DNA of 64,000 nt, taken from the NCBI GenBank assembly GCA_037043455.1, contig JAWPHD010001144.1, positions 1 through 64,000 of the forward strand, in the 5' to 3' direction. The stretch is from Cyrtodaria siliqua (lineage: Eukaryota > Mollusca > Bivalvia > Adapedonta > Hiatellidae). Position numbers and translations under genes: made by a program. The notes under the pieces were generated by a model. The model did no database searches and was not told the DNA's origin. It saw nothing but the letters and a program-made list of their open reading frames with translations. Positions 22,161 to 34,579 of this stretch are shown here, piece by piece; the stretch's first letter is position 1, and each line of letters opens with the position of its first letter.

Positions 22161-22520
22161 GTGTGGTTACCGGGTATAAATAGGACTGCTGCAAATGCCA
22201 CTGTCCTTCGGATTAGACTTAAAACCGAGGTCTGCTCGCTTAAATGCTTAATGCAATACAGCGAGGATAAATAAACACTTATACAGACCACTCGAGGAAG
22301 AGGGGTAGGACCTCCTTCATCTTCATTTTGTCCTTTTTTGTCATGCTCATTAAAGGTCTTCATTATGACCCTGCGTGTGTAATTTAAGAATTAGCGGCAA
22401 CTCTGCAGTACTGCAGATTAGAATGTTTTAGGCCCATTCTTTTAGGATGAGCATGGCATGTTCATATTTGTGTAACCTTTCTCGTGTTTGTTGCACCATG
22501 AAACCAAATTTAATTCAATA
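22161..22520 (+). mobile_element. SINE-1 copy d
   Basis: GTGTGGTTACCGGGTATAAATAG head region and GGTCTTCATTATGACCC, CAGTACTGCAG, GGATGAGCATGGCATGTTC body, with a degraded AAACCAAATTTAATTCAATA tail. CTACC flanks both sides as a possible short TSD. Confidence 0.65.
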
Positions 22521-22825
22521 CTACCAGGATCAGTCTCATTCAGGATTCCTAAAAATGCATTTTGTTTACTTTGCTTTCATTCTTGTTCACTTTCCATTCA
22601 TTTGCCATCTTTAATGCATACAACAGTGGTAATAACAAAAACAAAAATTCATTTTAATTATCTATAATTCCTGAACACAACCAAATGCGTGCATTTAAAT
22701 TGTTGATTTTTGCAGCGTTAAACCAGGGCAACATACATATAATGTCCTCAGTCCTATCAACCGCGTTCATAAGGATAACAATATATTGAGATAATCCGAA
22801 TAAGTAAAATGCATTTGCCTGCATT

Positions 22826-22987
22826 ATAAATAATGGATCTTACATGAGTGCCTGTTTAATATTGAATTTATTAAACAAGTTGGATAAAATTATATGATGT
22901 GAGGGTGTGCCAAGCATCATATCAGTTTTATCCAACGAGTTAAATAAATTCAGTATTAATTAGGCACGAATGTAAGATTCTATTTAT
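22826..22987. mobile_element. Foldback MITE family N, copy 1
   Basis: Arms ATAAATAATGGATCTTACAT ... TTATTAAACAAGTTGGATAA pair with TTTTATCCAACGAGTTAAAT ... GAATGTAAGATTCTATTTAT over ~70 bp with a ~16 bp loop. A second copy lies at 49288-49464. Confidence 0.75.
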
Positions 22988-23645
22988 CACAGACTCAAAA
23001 AAAAAAGCCTCATAAGGAACATTTGTTATTATAGCTCTCTTGTAGCCTCCTATGCATAACCTTGTCAGTTGATGGCGTTGTATGTTTGTATCATGACATA
23101 TGTTCACTCGATCTTTTTCGTATTCCAACGGAACTATGTCGTCGATTTCCTTAATCCGGTATTTTAAATTATTGTATACTTTCATATTGTCCCGTTTTGT
23201 TTGCATTGAGCTAAGTGTGCAATATTCTACGATATTGCACACATTGATATTGCACGGGAACTTTTGCTCATGCTTGCTAAGAGCCGCGAAATAGAAATAA
23301 GGAACTACTTTCAAATAAATATAACGGAATCCTTCCTATAGTGTCAACAAAAAATACGTGTTTTTTTCCCAACCTTTAATCATGTTTATGGCAAAAATTG
23401 ATAAAATAATTGAAATGGTCACTCACCCACTGTTTTTAACGTTATCGAATGGTAAACAAACTTCAGAAAATCGCTTGATGTTTTTAATGACGTCATTTTC
23501 GTGCAAAATAATCATCCACACAAAATGGAACTGAATGGCAAGATACGAATTCCATCAAAAGCTATAGAAATAACACAAATACAATGAAAAGTAATGGTCA
23601 TACAATTACCATTGATCGAAAACAATATGAAAGTATACAATAAAA
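22988..23645. other. No gene seen; one TGACGTCA near 23488
   Basis: Minus-strand open stretch 22940-23314 overlaps the MITE and has no recognisable domain. Confidence 0.35.
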
Positions 23646-23777
23646 AGGTTATTGAATTTGTATGGCTAAATATTACTTGGAACTCATTGTTTTGGCGCAG
23701 GACGACTCGCAAGCTCATCGTCCTTTGCCAAAACAACTCGTTCCAAGTAATATTTAGCCATACAAATTCAATAACCT
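23646..23777. repeat. Near-perfect 60 bp inverted repeat
   Basis: Arms start AGGTTATTGAATTTGTATGG and run through CTAAATATTACTTGGAAC and TTGTTTTGGC to GGACGA; the loop is ~12 bp (CTCGCAAGCTCA). Ends 24 bp before the satellite array. Possibly a MITE, or a cruciform/hairpin-RNA former. Confidence 0.8.
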
Positions 23778-23800
23778 ATACTGTTACGAAAATCAACGAG

Positions 23801-26800
23801 GCAATAACAAATAACAACCTTATATATAGAGTATCCTATATATAGATACCTCTGGACCATAATAATAACAAATAACAACCTTATATATAGAGTATCCTAT
23901 ATATATGTACCTCTGGACCATAATAATAACAAATAACAACCTTATATATAGAGTATCCTATATATAGAGTATCCTATATATATGTACCTCTGGACCATAA
24001 TAATAACAAATAACAACCTTATATATAGAGTATCCTATATATAGAGTATCCTATATATATGTACCTCTGGACCATAATAATAACAAATAACAACCTTATA
24101 TATAGAGTATCCTATATATATGTACCTCTGGACCATGATAATAACAAATAACAACCTTATATATAGAGTATCCTATATATAGAGTATCCTATATATATGT
24201 ACCTCTGGACCATGATAATAACAAATAACAACCTTATATATAGAGTATCCTATATATATGTACCTCTGGACCATAATAATAACAAATAACAACCTTATAT
24301 ATAGAGTATCCTATATATAGGTACCTCTGGACCATGATAATAACAAATAACAACCTTATATATAGAGTATCCTATATATATGTACCTCTGGACCATGATA
24401 ATAACAAATAACAACCTTATATATAGAGTATCCTATATATAGAGTATCCTATATATATGTACCTCTGGACCATGATAATAACAAATAACAACCTTATATA
24501 TAGAGTATCCTATATATAGAGTATCCTATATATAGGTACCTCTGGACCATGATAATAACAAATAACAACCTTATATATAGAGTATCCTATATATATGTAC
24601 CTCTGGACCATAATAATAACAAATAACAACCTTATATATAGAGTATCCTATATATAGGTACCTCTGGACCATGATAATAACAAATAACAACCTTATATAT
24701 AGAGTATCCTATATATATGTACCTCTGGACCATGATAATAACAAATAACAACCTTATATATAGAGTATCCTATATATATGTACCTCTGGACCATGATAAT
24801 AACAAATAACAACCTTATATATAGAGTATCCTATATATATGTACCTCTGGACCATGATAATAACAAATAACAACCTTATATATAGAGTATCCTATATATA
24901 GAGTATCCTATATATATGTACCTCTGGACCATGATAATAACAAATAACAACCTTATATATAGAGTATCCTATATATAGAGTATCCTATATATATGTACCT
25001 CTGGACCATGATAATAACAAATAACAACCTTATATATAGAGTATCCTATATATAGAGTATCCTATATATATGTACCTCTGGACCATGATAATAACAAATA
25101 ACAACCTTATATATAGAGTATCCTATATATAGAGTATCCTATATATATGTACCTCTGGACCATGATAATAACAAATAACAACCTTATATATAGAGTATCC
25201 TATATATAGAGTATCCTATATATATGTACCTCTGGACCATGATAATAACAAATAACAACCTTATATATAGAGTATCCTATATATAGAGTATCCTATATAT
25301 ATGTACCTCTGGACCATGATAATAACAAATAACAACCTTATATATAGAGTATCCTATATATAGAGTATCCTATATATATGTACCTCTGGACCATAATAAT
25401 AACAAATAACAACCTTATATATAGAGTATCCTATATATAGAGTATCCTATATATAGGTACCTCTGGACCATAATAATAACAAATAACAACCTTATATATA
25501 GAGTATCCTATATATAGAGTATCCTATATATATGTACCTCTGGACCATGATAATAACAAATAACAACCTTATATATAGAGTATCCTATATATAGAGTATC
25601 CTATATATATGTACCTCTGGACCATAATAATAACAAATAACAACCTTATATATAGAGTATCCTATATATAGAGTATCCTATATATAGGTACCTCTGGACC
25701 ATAATAATAACAAATAACAACCTTATATATAGAGTATCCTATATATATGTACCTCTGGACCATGATAATAACAAATAACAACCTTATATATAGAGTATCC
25801 TATATATAGAGTATCCTATATATATGTACCTCTGGACCATAATAATAACAAATAACAACCTTATATATAGAGTATCCTATATATAGAGTATCCTATATAT
25901 ATGTACCTCTGGACCATAATAATAACAAATAACAACCTTATATATAGAGTATCCTATATATAGAGTATCCTATATATATGTACCTCTGGACCATGATAAT
26001 AACAAATAACAACCTTATATATAGAGTATCCTATATATAGGTACCTCTGGACCATGATAATAACAAATAACAACCTTATATATAGAGTATCCTATATATA
26101 TGTACCTCTGGACCATGATAATAACAAATAACAACCTTATATATAGAGTATCCTATATATATGTACCTCTGGACCATAATAATAACAAATAACAACCTTA
26201 TATATAGAGTATCCTATATATATGTACCTCTGGACCATGATAATAACAAATAACAACCTTATATATAGAGTATCCTATATATAGAGTATCCTATATATAT
26301 GTACCTCTGGACCATGATAATAACAAATAACAACCTTATATATAGAGTATCCTATATATAGGTACCTCTGGACCATAATAATAACAAATAACAACCTTAT
26401 ATATAGAGTATCCTATATATAGGTACCTCTGGACCATAATAATAACAAATAACAACCTTATATATAGAGTATCCTATATATATGTACCTCTGGACCATGA
26501 TAATAACAAATAACAACCTTATATATAGGTATCCTATATATAGGTACCTCTAGACCATAATAATAACAAATAACAACCTTATATATAGGTATCCTATATA
26601 TATGTACCTCTGGACCATGATAATAACAAATAACAACCTTATATATAGAGTATCCTATATATAGAGTATCCTATATATAGGTACCTCTGGACCATGATAA
26701 TAACAAATAACAACCTTATATATAGAGTATCCTATATATAGAGTATCCTATATATATGTACCTCTGGACCATAATAATAACAAATAACAACCTTATATAT

Positions 26801-28138
26801 AGAGTATCCTATATATAGAGTATCCTATATATAGGTACCTCTGGACCATAATAATAACAAATAACAACCTTATATATAGAGTATCCTATATATAGAGTAT
26901 CCTATATATATGTACCTCTGGACCATAATAATAACAAATAACAACCTTATATATAGAGTATCCTATATATAGAGTATCCTATATATAGGTACCTCTGGAC
27001 CATGATAATAACAAATAACAACCTTATATATAGAGTATCCTATATATATGTACCTCTGGACCATGATAATAACAAATAACAACCTTATATATAGAGTATC
27101 CTATATATATGTACCTCTGGACCATAATAATAACAAATAACAACCTTATATATAGAGTATCCTATATATATGTACCTCTGGACCATGATAATAACAAATA
27201 ACAACCTTATATATAGAGTATCCTATATATAGGTACCTCTGGACCATAATAATAACAAATAACAACCTTATATATAGGTATCCTATATATAGGTACCTCT
27301 GGACCATGATAATAACAAATAACAACCTTATATATAGAGTATCCTATATATAGGTACCTCTGGACCATAATAATAACAAATAACAACCTTATATATAGAG
27401 TATCCTATATATAGAGTATCCTATATATATGTACCTCTGGACCATGATAATAACAAATAACAACCTTATATATAGAGTATCCTATATATAGGTACCTCTG
27501 GACCATAATAATAACAAATAACAACCTTATATATAGAGTATCCTATATATAGGTACCTCTGGACCATGATAATAACAAATAACAACCTTATATATAGAGT
27601 ATCCTATATATATGTACCTCTGGACCATGATAATAACAAATAACAACCTTATATATAGAGTATCCTATATATAGGTACCTCTGGACCATGATAATAACAA
27701 ATAACAACCTTATATATAGAGTATCCTATATATATGTACCTCTGGACCATAATAATAACAAATAACAACCTTATATATAGAGTATCCTATATATAGGTAC
27801 CTCTGGACCATGATAATAACAAATAACAACCTTATATATAGAGTATCCTATATATAGAGTATCCTATATATATGTACCTCTGGACCATGATAATAACAAA
27901 TAACAACCTTATATATAGAGTATCCTATATATAGGTACCTCTGGACCATGATAATAACAAATAACAACCTTATATATAGAGTATCCTATATATAGAGTAT
28001 CCTATATATAGGTACCTCTGGACCATGATAATAACAAATAACAACCTTATATATAGAGTATCCTATATATAGGTACCTCTGGACCATAATAATAACAAAT
28101 AACAACCTTATATATAGAGTATCCTATATATAGGTACC
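23801..28138. repeat. AT-rich satellite array, ~64 units of 60 or 76 bp
   Basis: Unit: AATAACAAATAACAACC, TTATATATAGAGTATCC, TATATATATGTACC, TCTGGACCAT. A 16 bp sub-block (GAGTATCCTATATATA) is present once (60 bp) or twice (76 bp); ~28 units have it twice. Two other sites alternate: CCATAATAA/CCATGATAA and TATATATGTACC/TATATAGGTACC. 63 complete CTCTGGACC (one CTCTAGACC) blocks were counted by eye. No unique spacers exist. Confidence 0.92.
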
Positions 28139-28375
28139 TTTGATATTATAACAAAAACACAGTTGTTCTGTTCTATCATCGTTGAAAACCAAATATATTT
28201 TTGGATTTTTTTCTAATAAAATGGCTTATTAGCCTTAACAACAAGAACAATTAAACTGGACATCTATTTCATGGGCATCTCCTTCACAATGGACACCTAT
28301 TTCATTTGATTCAAACTTAATTTTCAGTTTGAACTATTTAATTAGAAATTAAATGTTCATGCTATGATATTTTAT
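28139..28375. other. No feature seen
   Basis: Right flank of the satellite; the last unit breaks at GTACCTTTGATATTATAAC. Confidence 0.35.
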
Positions 28376-28790
28376 TCCTTGAAAGAAACTAACCCGCCAA
28401 GTAACAGCAGTAAAATTCCACTACAAAACCTTTTATCAAAACTCTGTACAGGTGTTAAGGTCATATAATAATGTACATGTATATGTGCATATAAAAAGTA
28501 AGTTTATTTACGGGTTTTTAAAATACCATGATTGAGTATGTGTAAAATGAATTGTGATTTTGTAACTCTTAATTCGATGCTACAGTTTTGGGGTTTTGTC
28601 TGGCTGGTCAAAGCAGATTATATTGTGTCTACAGAGTTTGTATTCTCAAAATATGTAAGTTATATAAATATCCCTCGTCGTCAGTAGGTTTGGAAACGGC
28701 ATACAAGTATATGTTGTAAAATTTGGCTGTTGTTGGCGGGATAGCTACGTTCAATCTGTTACTATAACCTCTGTTATGTTAAAATAAACA
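28376..28790 (-). repeat. Diverged reverse copy of the 55.69-56.06 kb module
   Basis: The reverse complement holds GGCGGGTTAGTTTCTTT, GTTTTGATAAAAGGTTTTGT, TGTAGACACAATATAA and ATCCCGCCAACAACAGCC, in the order found around 55.69-56.06 kb and, in part, 49.66-49.93 kb. Confidence 0.55.
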
Positions 28791-29023
28791 ACGTTATTTT
28801 TTTTCCAAATATATTTATTAAAAGATAACAAACAAAACAAATAAGTTATGAGAATTTATTTACCCATTCAGTTTCTTATGACGTCCATGTAATTAACATG
28901 AATGTAACTAACTTATAGTGTGCACATGCTGATGCAAACTCATGATATTACATACTTGCTTTTCAAAACTGTATAATTGTTGATATATCTATCACACTTG
29001 GGACCAATAGTTTAACTGGTTTG

Positions 29024-29252
29024 TATACCGTATTTTCCCTAATAGTAGCGCTCGGGAGATATGCAAAACGCAAAGGGGGCGCCCTTATAAAATGAAGAAA
29101 ATTCGGGTAAGCCATATATATAAAAGATCGAACATTTATTGTGTTTTCATTTTTTTTTTATACAAGATCGAAAATGTATTTTTTTTTTTTTTAAATGGAG
29201 GGTGGGGCGCTTTTATTAGGAGAGGCGCGACTATAAGAGTAAATACGGTATA
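29024..29252. mobile_element. MITE with TACCGTATTT termini (TA target)
   Basis: Left end TATACCGTATTTTCCCTAAT and right end (reverse complement) TATACCGTATTTACTCTTAT, each followed by GCGC-containing sequence, flank a T-rich core. TA at both ends fits a TA duplication. Confidence 0.7.
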
Positions 29253-29757
29253 TAAAGATTATTTTGGTTGATTTATGAACATTGTATTTATTGGAAGTTG
29301 TTTTGCAAATGGATTATTCATTTGTTTCTTTGTTATAATATTAAAATGTTGGTTTTCCATCTACGATATTGTTTTAAATCTCGTATTTCTTTTTATTTTC
29401 AGTTCTCAAAAGTACCTGTTAACTATGTTAGCTATTTCAGTATGCTGAAATTTCGTTAAGTGGTCCCATTACCTCAGTGGATCAAAAGCTACAGACCTCT
29501 GCCCCACGTGGATTCGCTTACTGTTCGAATGGACACGTAAAGTGACTTCAACCTTCATCATATCTCTTTGAGATTGCTGTCCAAATATAACCTAATATGA
29601 TGTGTTAAAGATGAATTGCCACCCTTTTTTAAGACGCCATGCGTCAGCATGGCTGACACTCTTTGGAATCATGTATGTGTGTATATATGTGTATAGTGGA
29701 ATTTGTGAATATGGACTTTTTTTAAAACGGATGAAACGCTTTACCGTTGTAAGCAAT
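29253..29757. other. No gene seen
   Basis: AT-rich; short open stretches at 29268-29459 and 29592-29786 lack recognisable features. Confidence 0.35.
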
Positions 29758-30145
29758 GTAGTCCCCTTTAACTGCTTCAAATACAACTTAATTTGATAAG
29801 GTGACTGACATGAACGTTATGTATACCGAGTAATAGAACTACTGATTGTGAAATAATGAAATAATTGTAATTGTATACAGTATAAACATGTCTTTTTTGT
29901 AGGTTAAACGAAATATTATGCGCATTAATATCATATGCCCAAATAGGGATTGGTGTTTTACGCACTTCGAGAATGTAGTTCCTTTAACTGCATCAAGTAT
30001 AACTTACTTTCATAAGGTGACTGACATGAACGTAATATATACCGAATAATATAACTACTGATTGTGAATAATTGTCATTGTATACAGTATACGTGTCTTT
30101 TTTGACGAACTGAAATACTATGCGCAATAATACACGCATATGGCG
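29758..30145 (+). repeat. Imperfect tandem duplication, ~215 bp unit
   Basis: Unit 1 (29758-29940) and unit 2 (29974-30145) share AAGGTGACTGACATGAACGT, ACTACTGATTGTGAA, TGTATACAGTATA and TGTCTTTTTT in order. It ends just upstream of the pseudogene start codon. Confidence 0.7.
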
Positions 30146-30153
30146 TGACGTCA
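30146..30153. promoter_or_regulatory. CRE-type palindrome TGACGTCA upstream of the pseudogene
   Basis: Perfect CREB/ATF consensus 42 bp upstream of the ATG at 30195. A real promoter role is speculative, since the gene is broken and the 8-mer also occurs at ~23488, 60386, 61733 and 63989. Confidence 0.3.
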
Positions 30154-31418
30154 CGCGCACTTCATCCCGGTAATCGGCAGCGGATTTTGTAAACATGGCC
30201 GAAAGTAACGCGGAAGTCAATTCAACAATCACTCAATCCAGAGTTTTTGTGGCTTTATAACCAGGTCTTGATGAGAGTCTGATTCCTAGGGCAGCATTTC
30301 GAGGGAAAATGCCCAAAACTTTAACCAAGAACTTGTTCGTTGGCTAAACTGTAGGAAAGGAGCCAAAAGTCCAGACTCTATTGTGCCCATCGCGTCAGGT
30401 ATACCTTGACGTGTTCGTTGGCGGACGGACTATAAACCTTAGAATTACACACACACAGGAAAGGAGCCAGCCTATTGAGAAAGAAAGCCGAACTCGTAAA
30501 AAGGTAAACAGTTGACTCCGATTGTTTTAGTCTGTATATTTGACATCGCATAACCCAGTAACTTAAACCATCTCGGTAAATAGTTGGAAGTCAAATTTCT
30601 CGTTGATACAGTTATATTAACACAATGAACCCGGAAAAATAATGTTCGCATATTAAATGATGGGTGGGTGGGGTAATGCAGATAATGAATTATTTTTGAA
30701 GTATCGTTTTTCTATCAGTTTTCGACCGCCATGTGATTTCGACTGATGGCGGAAACTACGTCTGCGCATGTTTATTGTGCACATTTCGTCATCAACTTTT
30801 GTATGACCGTCTGCTTAATGAATAGTTCTAAACAACAACAGAAAAAACTTGCAAATAAGACTGAGTTTTTAAGGCTATGGATAATTTTCCTGTGAATTTA
30901 TTTTATCGTTTACGGTGTTCTCGTCATTAAATGTATCCCATTGTATAGCAGACTTACACAAAATTACATATTTGATGATGCAATGATGATTTAAACCTTT
31001 GCCTTTCATAAGTTATCAACACGTTTTATTTAATTGTAAAATGGGAAATGATAAAGTGTTATGTCAAAGGCTGGGGTACCTGCATAAAACGTGATGAAAT
31101 ATCGGTGTTTGCGTTAAAACACCCACTTGACACGTGACCTAAATTCTTGACAAGCAGGTGGCCATGTTATGAAAACAGCAGAAGACAATAATTTAAAGAC
31201 TCCACAGTACTGAAAAATATAGATGTTAAGGTGATGAGGCTGCTCATATTTTTCATAGAAAATAAGTAGGGCTTTGTTTCTTCCTGCTCAATTAAAAGCA
31301 TTAAAAAAATAGTTGATTTGTTTTCTTTCCGCTGTCAGCCAGTTGGAATTAGGTCATACAATTTGCAAACAATTTCCCGTATGAAAATACTGCATCTCGG
31401 GGAAAAAACTATAGTAAA

Positions 31419-31510
31419 GACAGTGATCGGGAACACATGCCGTTCACTGGAAATAAACAATAAGACAGTGATCGGGAACACATGCCGATCACTGGAAATA
31501 AACAATACGC
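31419..31510 (+). repeat. ~43 bp tandem duplication in the pseudogene intron
   Basis: AAGACAGTGATCGGGAACAC followed by ATGCCGWTCACTGGAAATAA occurs twice head to tail. Confidence 0.85.
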
Positions 31511-31715
31511 GGTCAAACATTTACAGATGTTATCAGATGGAAAAGAAACAAAATTTAATCAAAGTCGCGGTAGTTTTTGTTGCAGTTTGAATTCTTTATT
31601 TTAGCTAACATCATATTATGTCAAATATATAATGTTTTTCTGATATATGTAACCAACTGTCGTTAAGTGGTCGTAAACTAATAGATCGAGGTTACGTTTG
31701 TGTAAATATAACTAA

Positions 31716-31907
31716 TTGTGTTTCTATAAATGTATTTCATTATGGACTCGAATGATGATAGGTGTAAAGATCTCCTCTTTATATTATTATTCATCTACTA
31801 GAGCTGCGTATTGCGAGGACCCAGGTCAGACCTGTCAATATGTAATGAAGTGTGATAAGACGCATTGTGATACATGTTGCAAATATTACTGCTCTGTGCT
31901 ACTGTAG
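31716..31907 (+). CDS. Small Cys-rich ORF, doubtful
   Basis: A 63-codon ORF whose second half (YCEDPGQTCQYVMK, then CDKTHCDTCCKYYC) has the pattern C-x6-C-x5-C-x4-C-x2-CC-x3-C before a TAG. A pyrimidine-rich tract and CTACTAG (ending ~31800) could act as a 3' splice site just before the Cys block, so this might be the last exon of a secreted Cys-rich peptide gene. No signal-peptide exon or poly(A) signal was identified and no family was recognised; it could be chance within the pseudogene intron. Confidence 0.25.
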   Translation: MCFYKCISLWTRMMIGVKISSLYYYSSTRAAYCEDPGQTCQYVMKCDKTHCDTCCKYYCSVLL

Positions 31908-31924
31908 ATCTGTTAATTCATAAC

Positions 31925-32300
31925 TTTCACATGACATCATCAAAATAATTTGACCAATCAGTGATCAATAAAATAAAAGACCTCCACATTCTGGTAGGGG
32001 GTAAACTCGGTGTTTATCGTTGGTGCTCAACTGACTAGCCCCTTATAAAACTAGTTTGTAGGGATAATTATATTACAAGCTTTATTTTTTTGTGTACATC
32101 TATGTTTCTTCTTTTTGTGTTGTCTGATTTTAAAACACCAATATGGATACATTTAATTTAGATCATAAGTCTAATATTTTCATTTTTCATATAGAGATTG
32201 AGGATAAAGTCGGAGTAAACCCCTTTATTTTCACTTACTGAATATCTCAACATACCGACATGACTGGATGTGACAGTTATGAATTAATCATTATTGTTTT
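31925..32300. mobile_element. MITE family M, copy 2 (diverged)
   Basis: TTTGACCAATCAGTGATCA, GGTAGGGGGTAAACTCGGTG, TTTTCATATAGAGATTGAGG and GTCGGAGTAAACC align in order with the copy at 45085-45440. Confidence 0.55.
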
Positions 32301-32529
32301 AAATTCACTTAGCTGATGTTTTTGTATAAAGTAATTATATATTTTTCTTATTTTAAATGTTTCTATTTATAATATGCAACAGTATGTTCCATCAACTTAA
32401 GTTTATCAAGTATGTAATTGACGGGGTCATGGTGTTTCTGGGTTGAAATTGTGGAACTTTATAGGTTTGTAAAAAGGTCTTTAGTCAAAAGAAATATGAT
32501 GAAAAGCATCTATGCAATAAGTTTCTGTG

Positions 32530-32665
32530 TGACAAAATCGATACAGATAATGTCTTTAAAGTCATTATACGGTTACATCACGATACAGCTGATCTGATAC
32601 AGTGTATTGGATTGAAATGCATCAAAATATACCGGTGTATCATTGATTTGTTGCAGCCCTGTATA
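32530..32665. mobile_element. Relic of the TAGGGCTGCA-type MITE (right end)
   Basis: AATCGATACAGATAATG, ATCACGATACAGCTG and the terminus TTGTTGCAGCCCTGTA resemble the better preserved element at 34329-34579. Confidence 0.45.
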
Positions 32666-34328
32666 TTACATGTACAAATGAAAATCAAATGCTGGGAGTT
32701 AACATTGTATTCTGTCTACTTTCAGAGTAAGTCATTATATCCAGAATAAATGGGACAAGAAATATCTGATCAACTCTGACAGAAATTCGATAAAACTATA
32801 CACCGATGAAACTGTAAATTCCCACCAAGGTTTTGTGCAGGCAATACTGGACCACCCTCAACCTGCTGGCTATACCAACTATCTGGACAATGTGCCCCTT
32901 ATTGAGGACAGTGACATCTACCAGTATTTCTTGATTAAGTGTGATGGAACAAAGTCAACTGCACAGAAGCATAGGGACAAGGGTCGGATCTTTTATAATT
33001 CGAACAAAGTAATCTGTTCAGAGTTTAAGATTGATGTAGATGACACGAAGTCATGATTATTCGAGGAGACGTGGTTGCATCATTTGACAGGGGATTTTTA
33101 ACTGTTAATTCTAAACCCAAAAGGAAATACCCTTTGCACCTTTGCTTAGATTAGAACTCCCGGTCTATACTGGGTGCCAGGTGTATGTGCAAAGCTGGTT
33201 TTGGTGGATTTTGTAAACATGTTGCTGCAATCCTCTTTCAAGTCATGGACTGTCAACGCGCCGGAAACAAATTTACACCTGCAGCTCACTCGCAGACTTC
33301 AAAATTGCAGACATGGCACAAACCCAAAGTAGTAGGGCATGCATGCATAACGTTTGCAGATATTAAAATGGATTCATATAATTATGAAAAGGACAATTAG
33401 TGGACCTTCTGGAGGGAAATGATTTCGAACCAGTGCACAATCATGTACCAGAGACTAACAGTACTCCGACTGAAGCAACATGATCTCATATAAATCAGTC
33501 GAGTAATTGTTCAATTGTTTCATTTGAAGAAACCTTTAATGTTACTGCAGCCGAGTTGAATTATTACGAAAATAATGTAAAAATTGCTACGTCAGAAGAA
33601 CAGCAGAATATTTCTAAACATACTGTTGGACAAAGTTCTAGTGGTGAATTGTGGGCCTTTGAACGATCAAAATGTCTTACATCATCTCACTTGAAAGAAA
33701 TTGCATACTTTTCTAAACTTCCAGCAGACAAACTACTGCAGCGATTAGCCAGTCCAAAGCCTTTCACCTCGGCTCATACAAATTGGGGAAAACAAGCAGA
33801 GCCTCTTGCTCAGTACAGAACACTAAAATAGCAAGAAGGTTACATTGTGTCTGGCCAAGACATAGGATTAATTGTCAGTCCACACTTCCCATACTTGGTA
33901 GCTAGGTTAGACTGGTTAGTTTCTCTTTGTGATACAGCATCAGGAATTACAGACAATGGACTTGTTGAGGTCAAATCTCTAAGCAAACATTCAAACTTGC
34001 ATCAAAGAGAATATGCAGTCATACACAACATGTTTATTTGTATTAATGAAGAAAATGACAAGCTTGCCATTAAACCAGAACATGCATATTTTTACCAAAT
34101 TCAGGGACAGTTCCACATTTGCAATGTAAATTGGTGCGATTTAGTTATATAGACACCTAGGGGTATAGAAATGATTAAAATTAAGAGAGATGTGCAATTC
34201 TGGAATATACTTATTACCACAACTGACCACCTTCTATTTTCATTATATGTTGCCATTCTTGGCTAAACAAAATTAAATCAGTTGTGAGAAAGTGAATTGT
34301 GTTCCGCTGTTTTTTACTTTTATTTTAC

Positions 34329-34579
34329 TAGGGCTGCAATGATACACTTTGCTAATGATGCTTGTAATGGCAAAACAAAACAATATGTATTGACGATTCA
34401 TGATGCAGAATGATATGTATCGTGATACCGTTGGATAACTGCATTTGTTCACGTAGGCCAATAAAGCAAATATATACATATTTCGTTGTTTTTAAATCGC
34501 AATAAATACCTTTGATACGATGCATGTGGTCAGAGAAATTATAGCAATATATCGTGAGCAGTGTAATGTTGCAGCCCTA
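34329..34579. mobile_element. MITE with TAGGGCTGCAA termini
   Basis: Left TAGGGCTGCAATGATACACT and right (reverse complement) TAGGGCTGCAACATTACACT form ~20 bp inverted repeats; interior AT-rich, no ORF. Probably a hAT-type MITE, but no clear TSD was established. Confidence 0.7.

Larger units (their letters stand above)
30195..34152 (+). pseudogene. SAP - SWIM zinc finger - YqaJ-type nuclease protein, broken
   Basis: Exon 1 is 30195-30503 and exon 2 is 32726-34152. The GT-AG intron joins in phase so that KKAELVKR runs into VSHYIQNKWDKKYL. Exon 1 encodes a SAP-like helix pair (IPRAAFRGK, ELVRWLNCRKGA, KKAELVKR). Exon 2 has a SWIM finger CMCKAGFGGFCKH (from 33179) and a YqaJ/lambda-exonuclease-like core: ARLDWLVS, then GLVEVKS (Asp ... 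Glu-x-Lys) and YFYQIQGQ. Lesions: TAA 30258-30260, a frameshift near 30325, a 91 bp insertion with 13 bp TSD (30366-30456), a frameshift before 33053, TAG 33152-33154, a frameshift between 33400 and 33556, and TAG 33829-33831. Proteins of this SWIM-YqaJ kind are often multicopy in invertebrates and may be transposon-associated. The retained intron argues against a processed copy. Confidence 0.82.

Noticed and set aside
23801..28138. Regular repeat array resembling a CRISPR or coding repeat
   Set aside because: Units are fully homogenised with no unique spacers, contain frequent stops, and the sequence is eukaryotic; it is a satellite.
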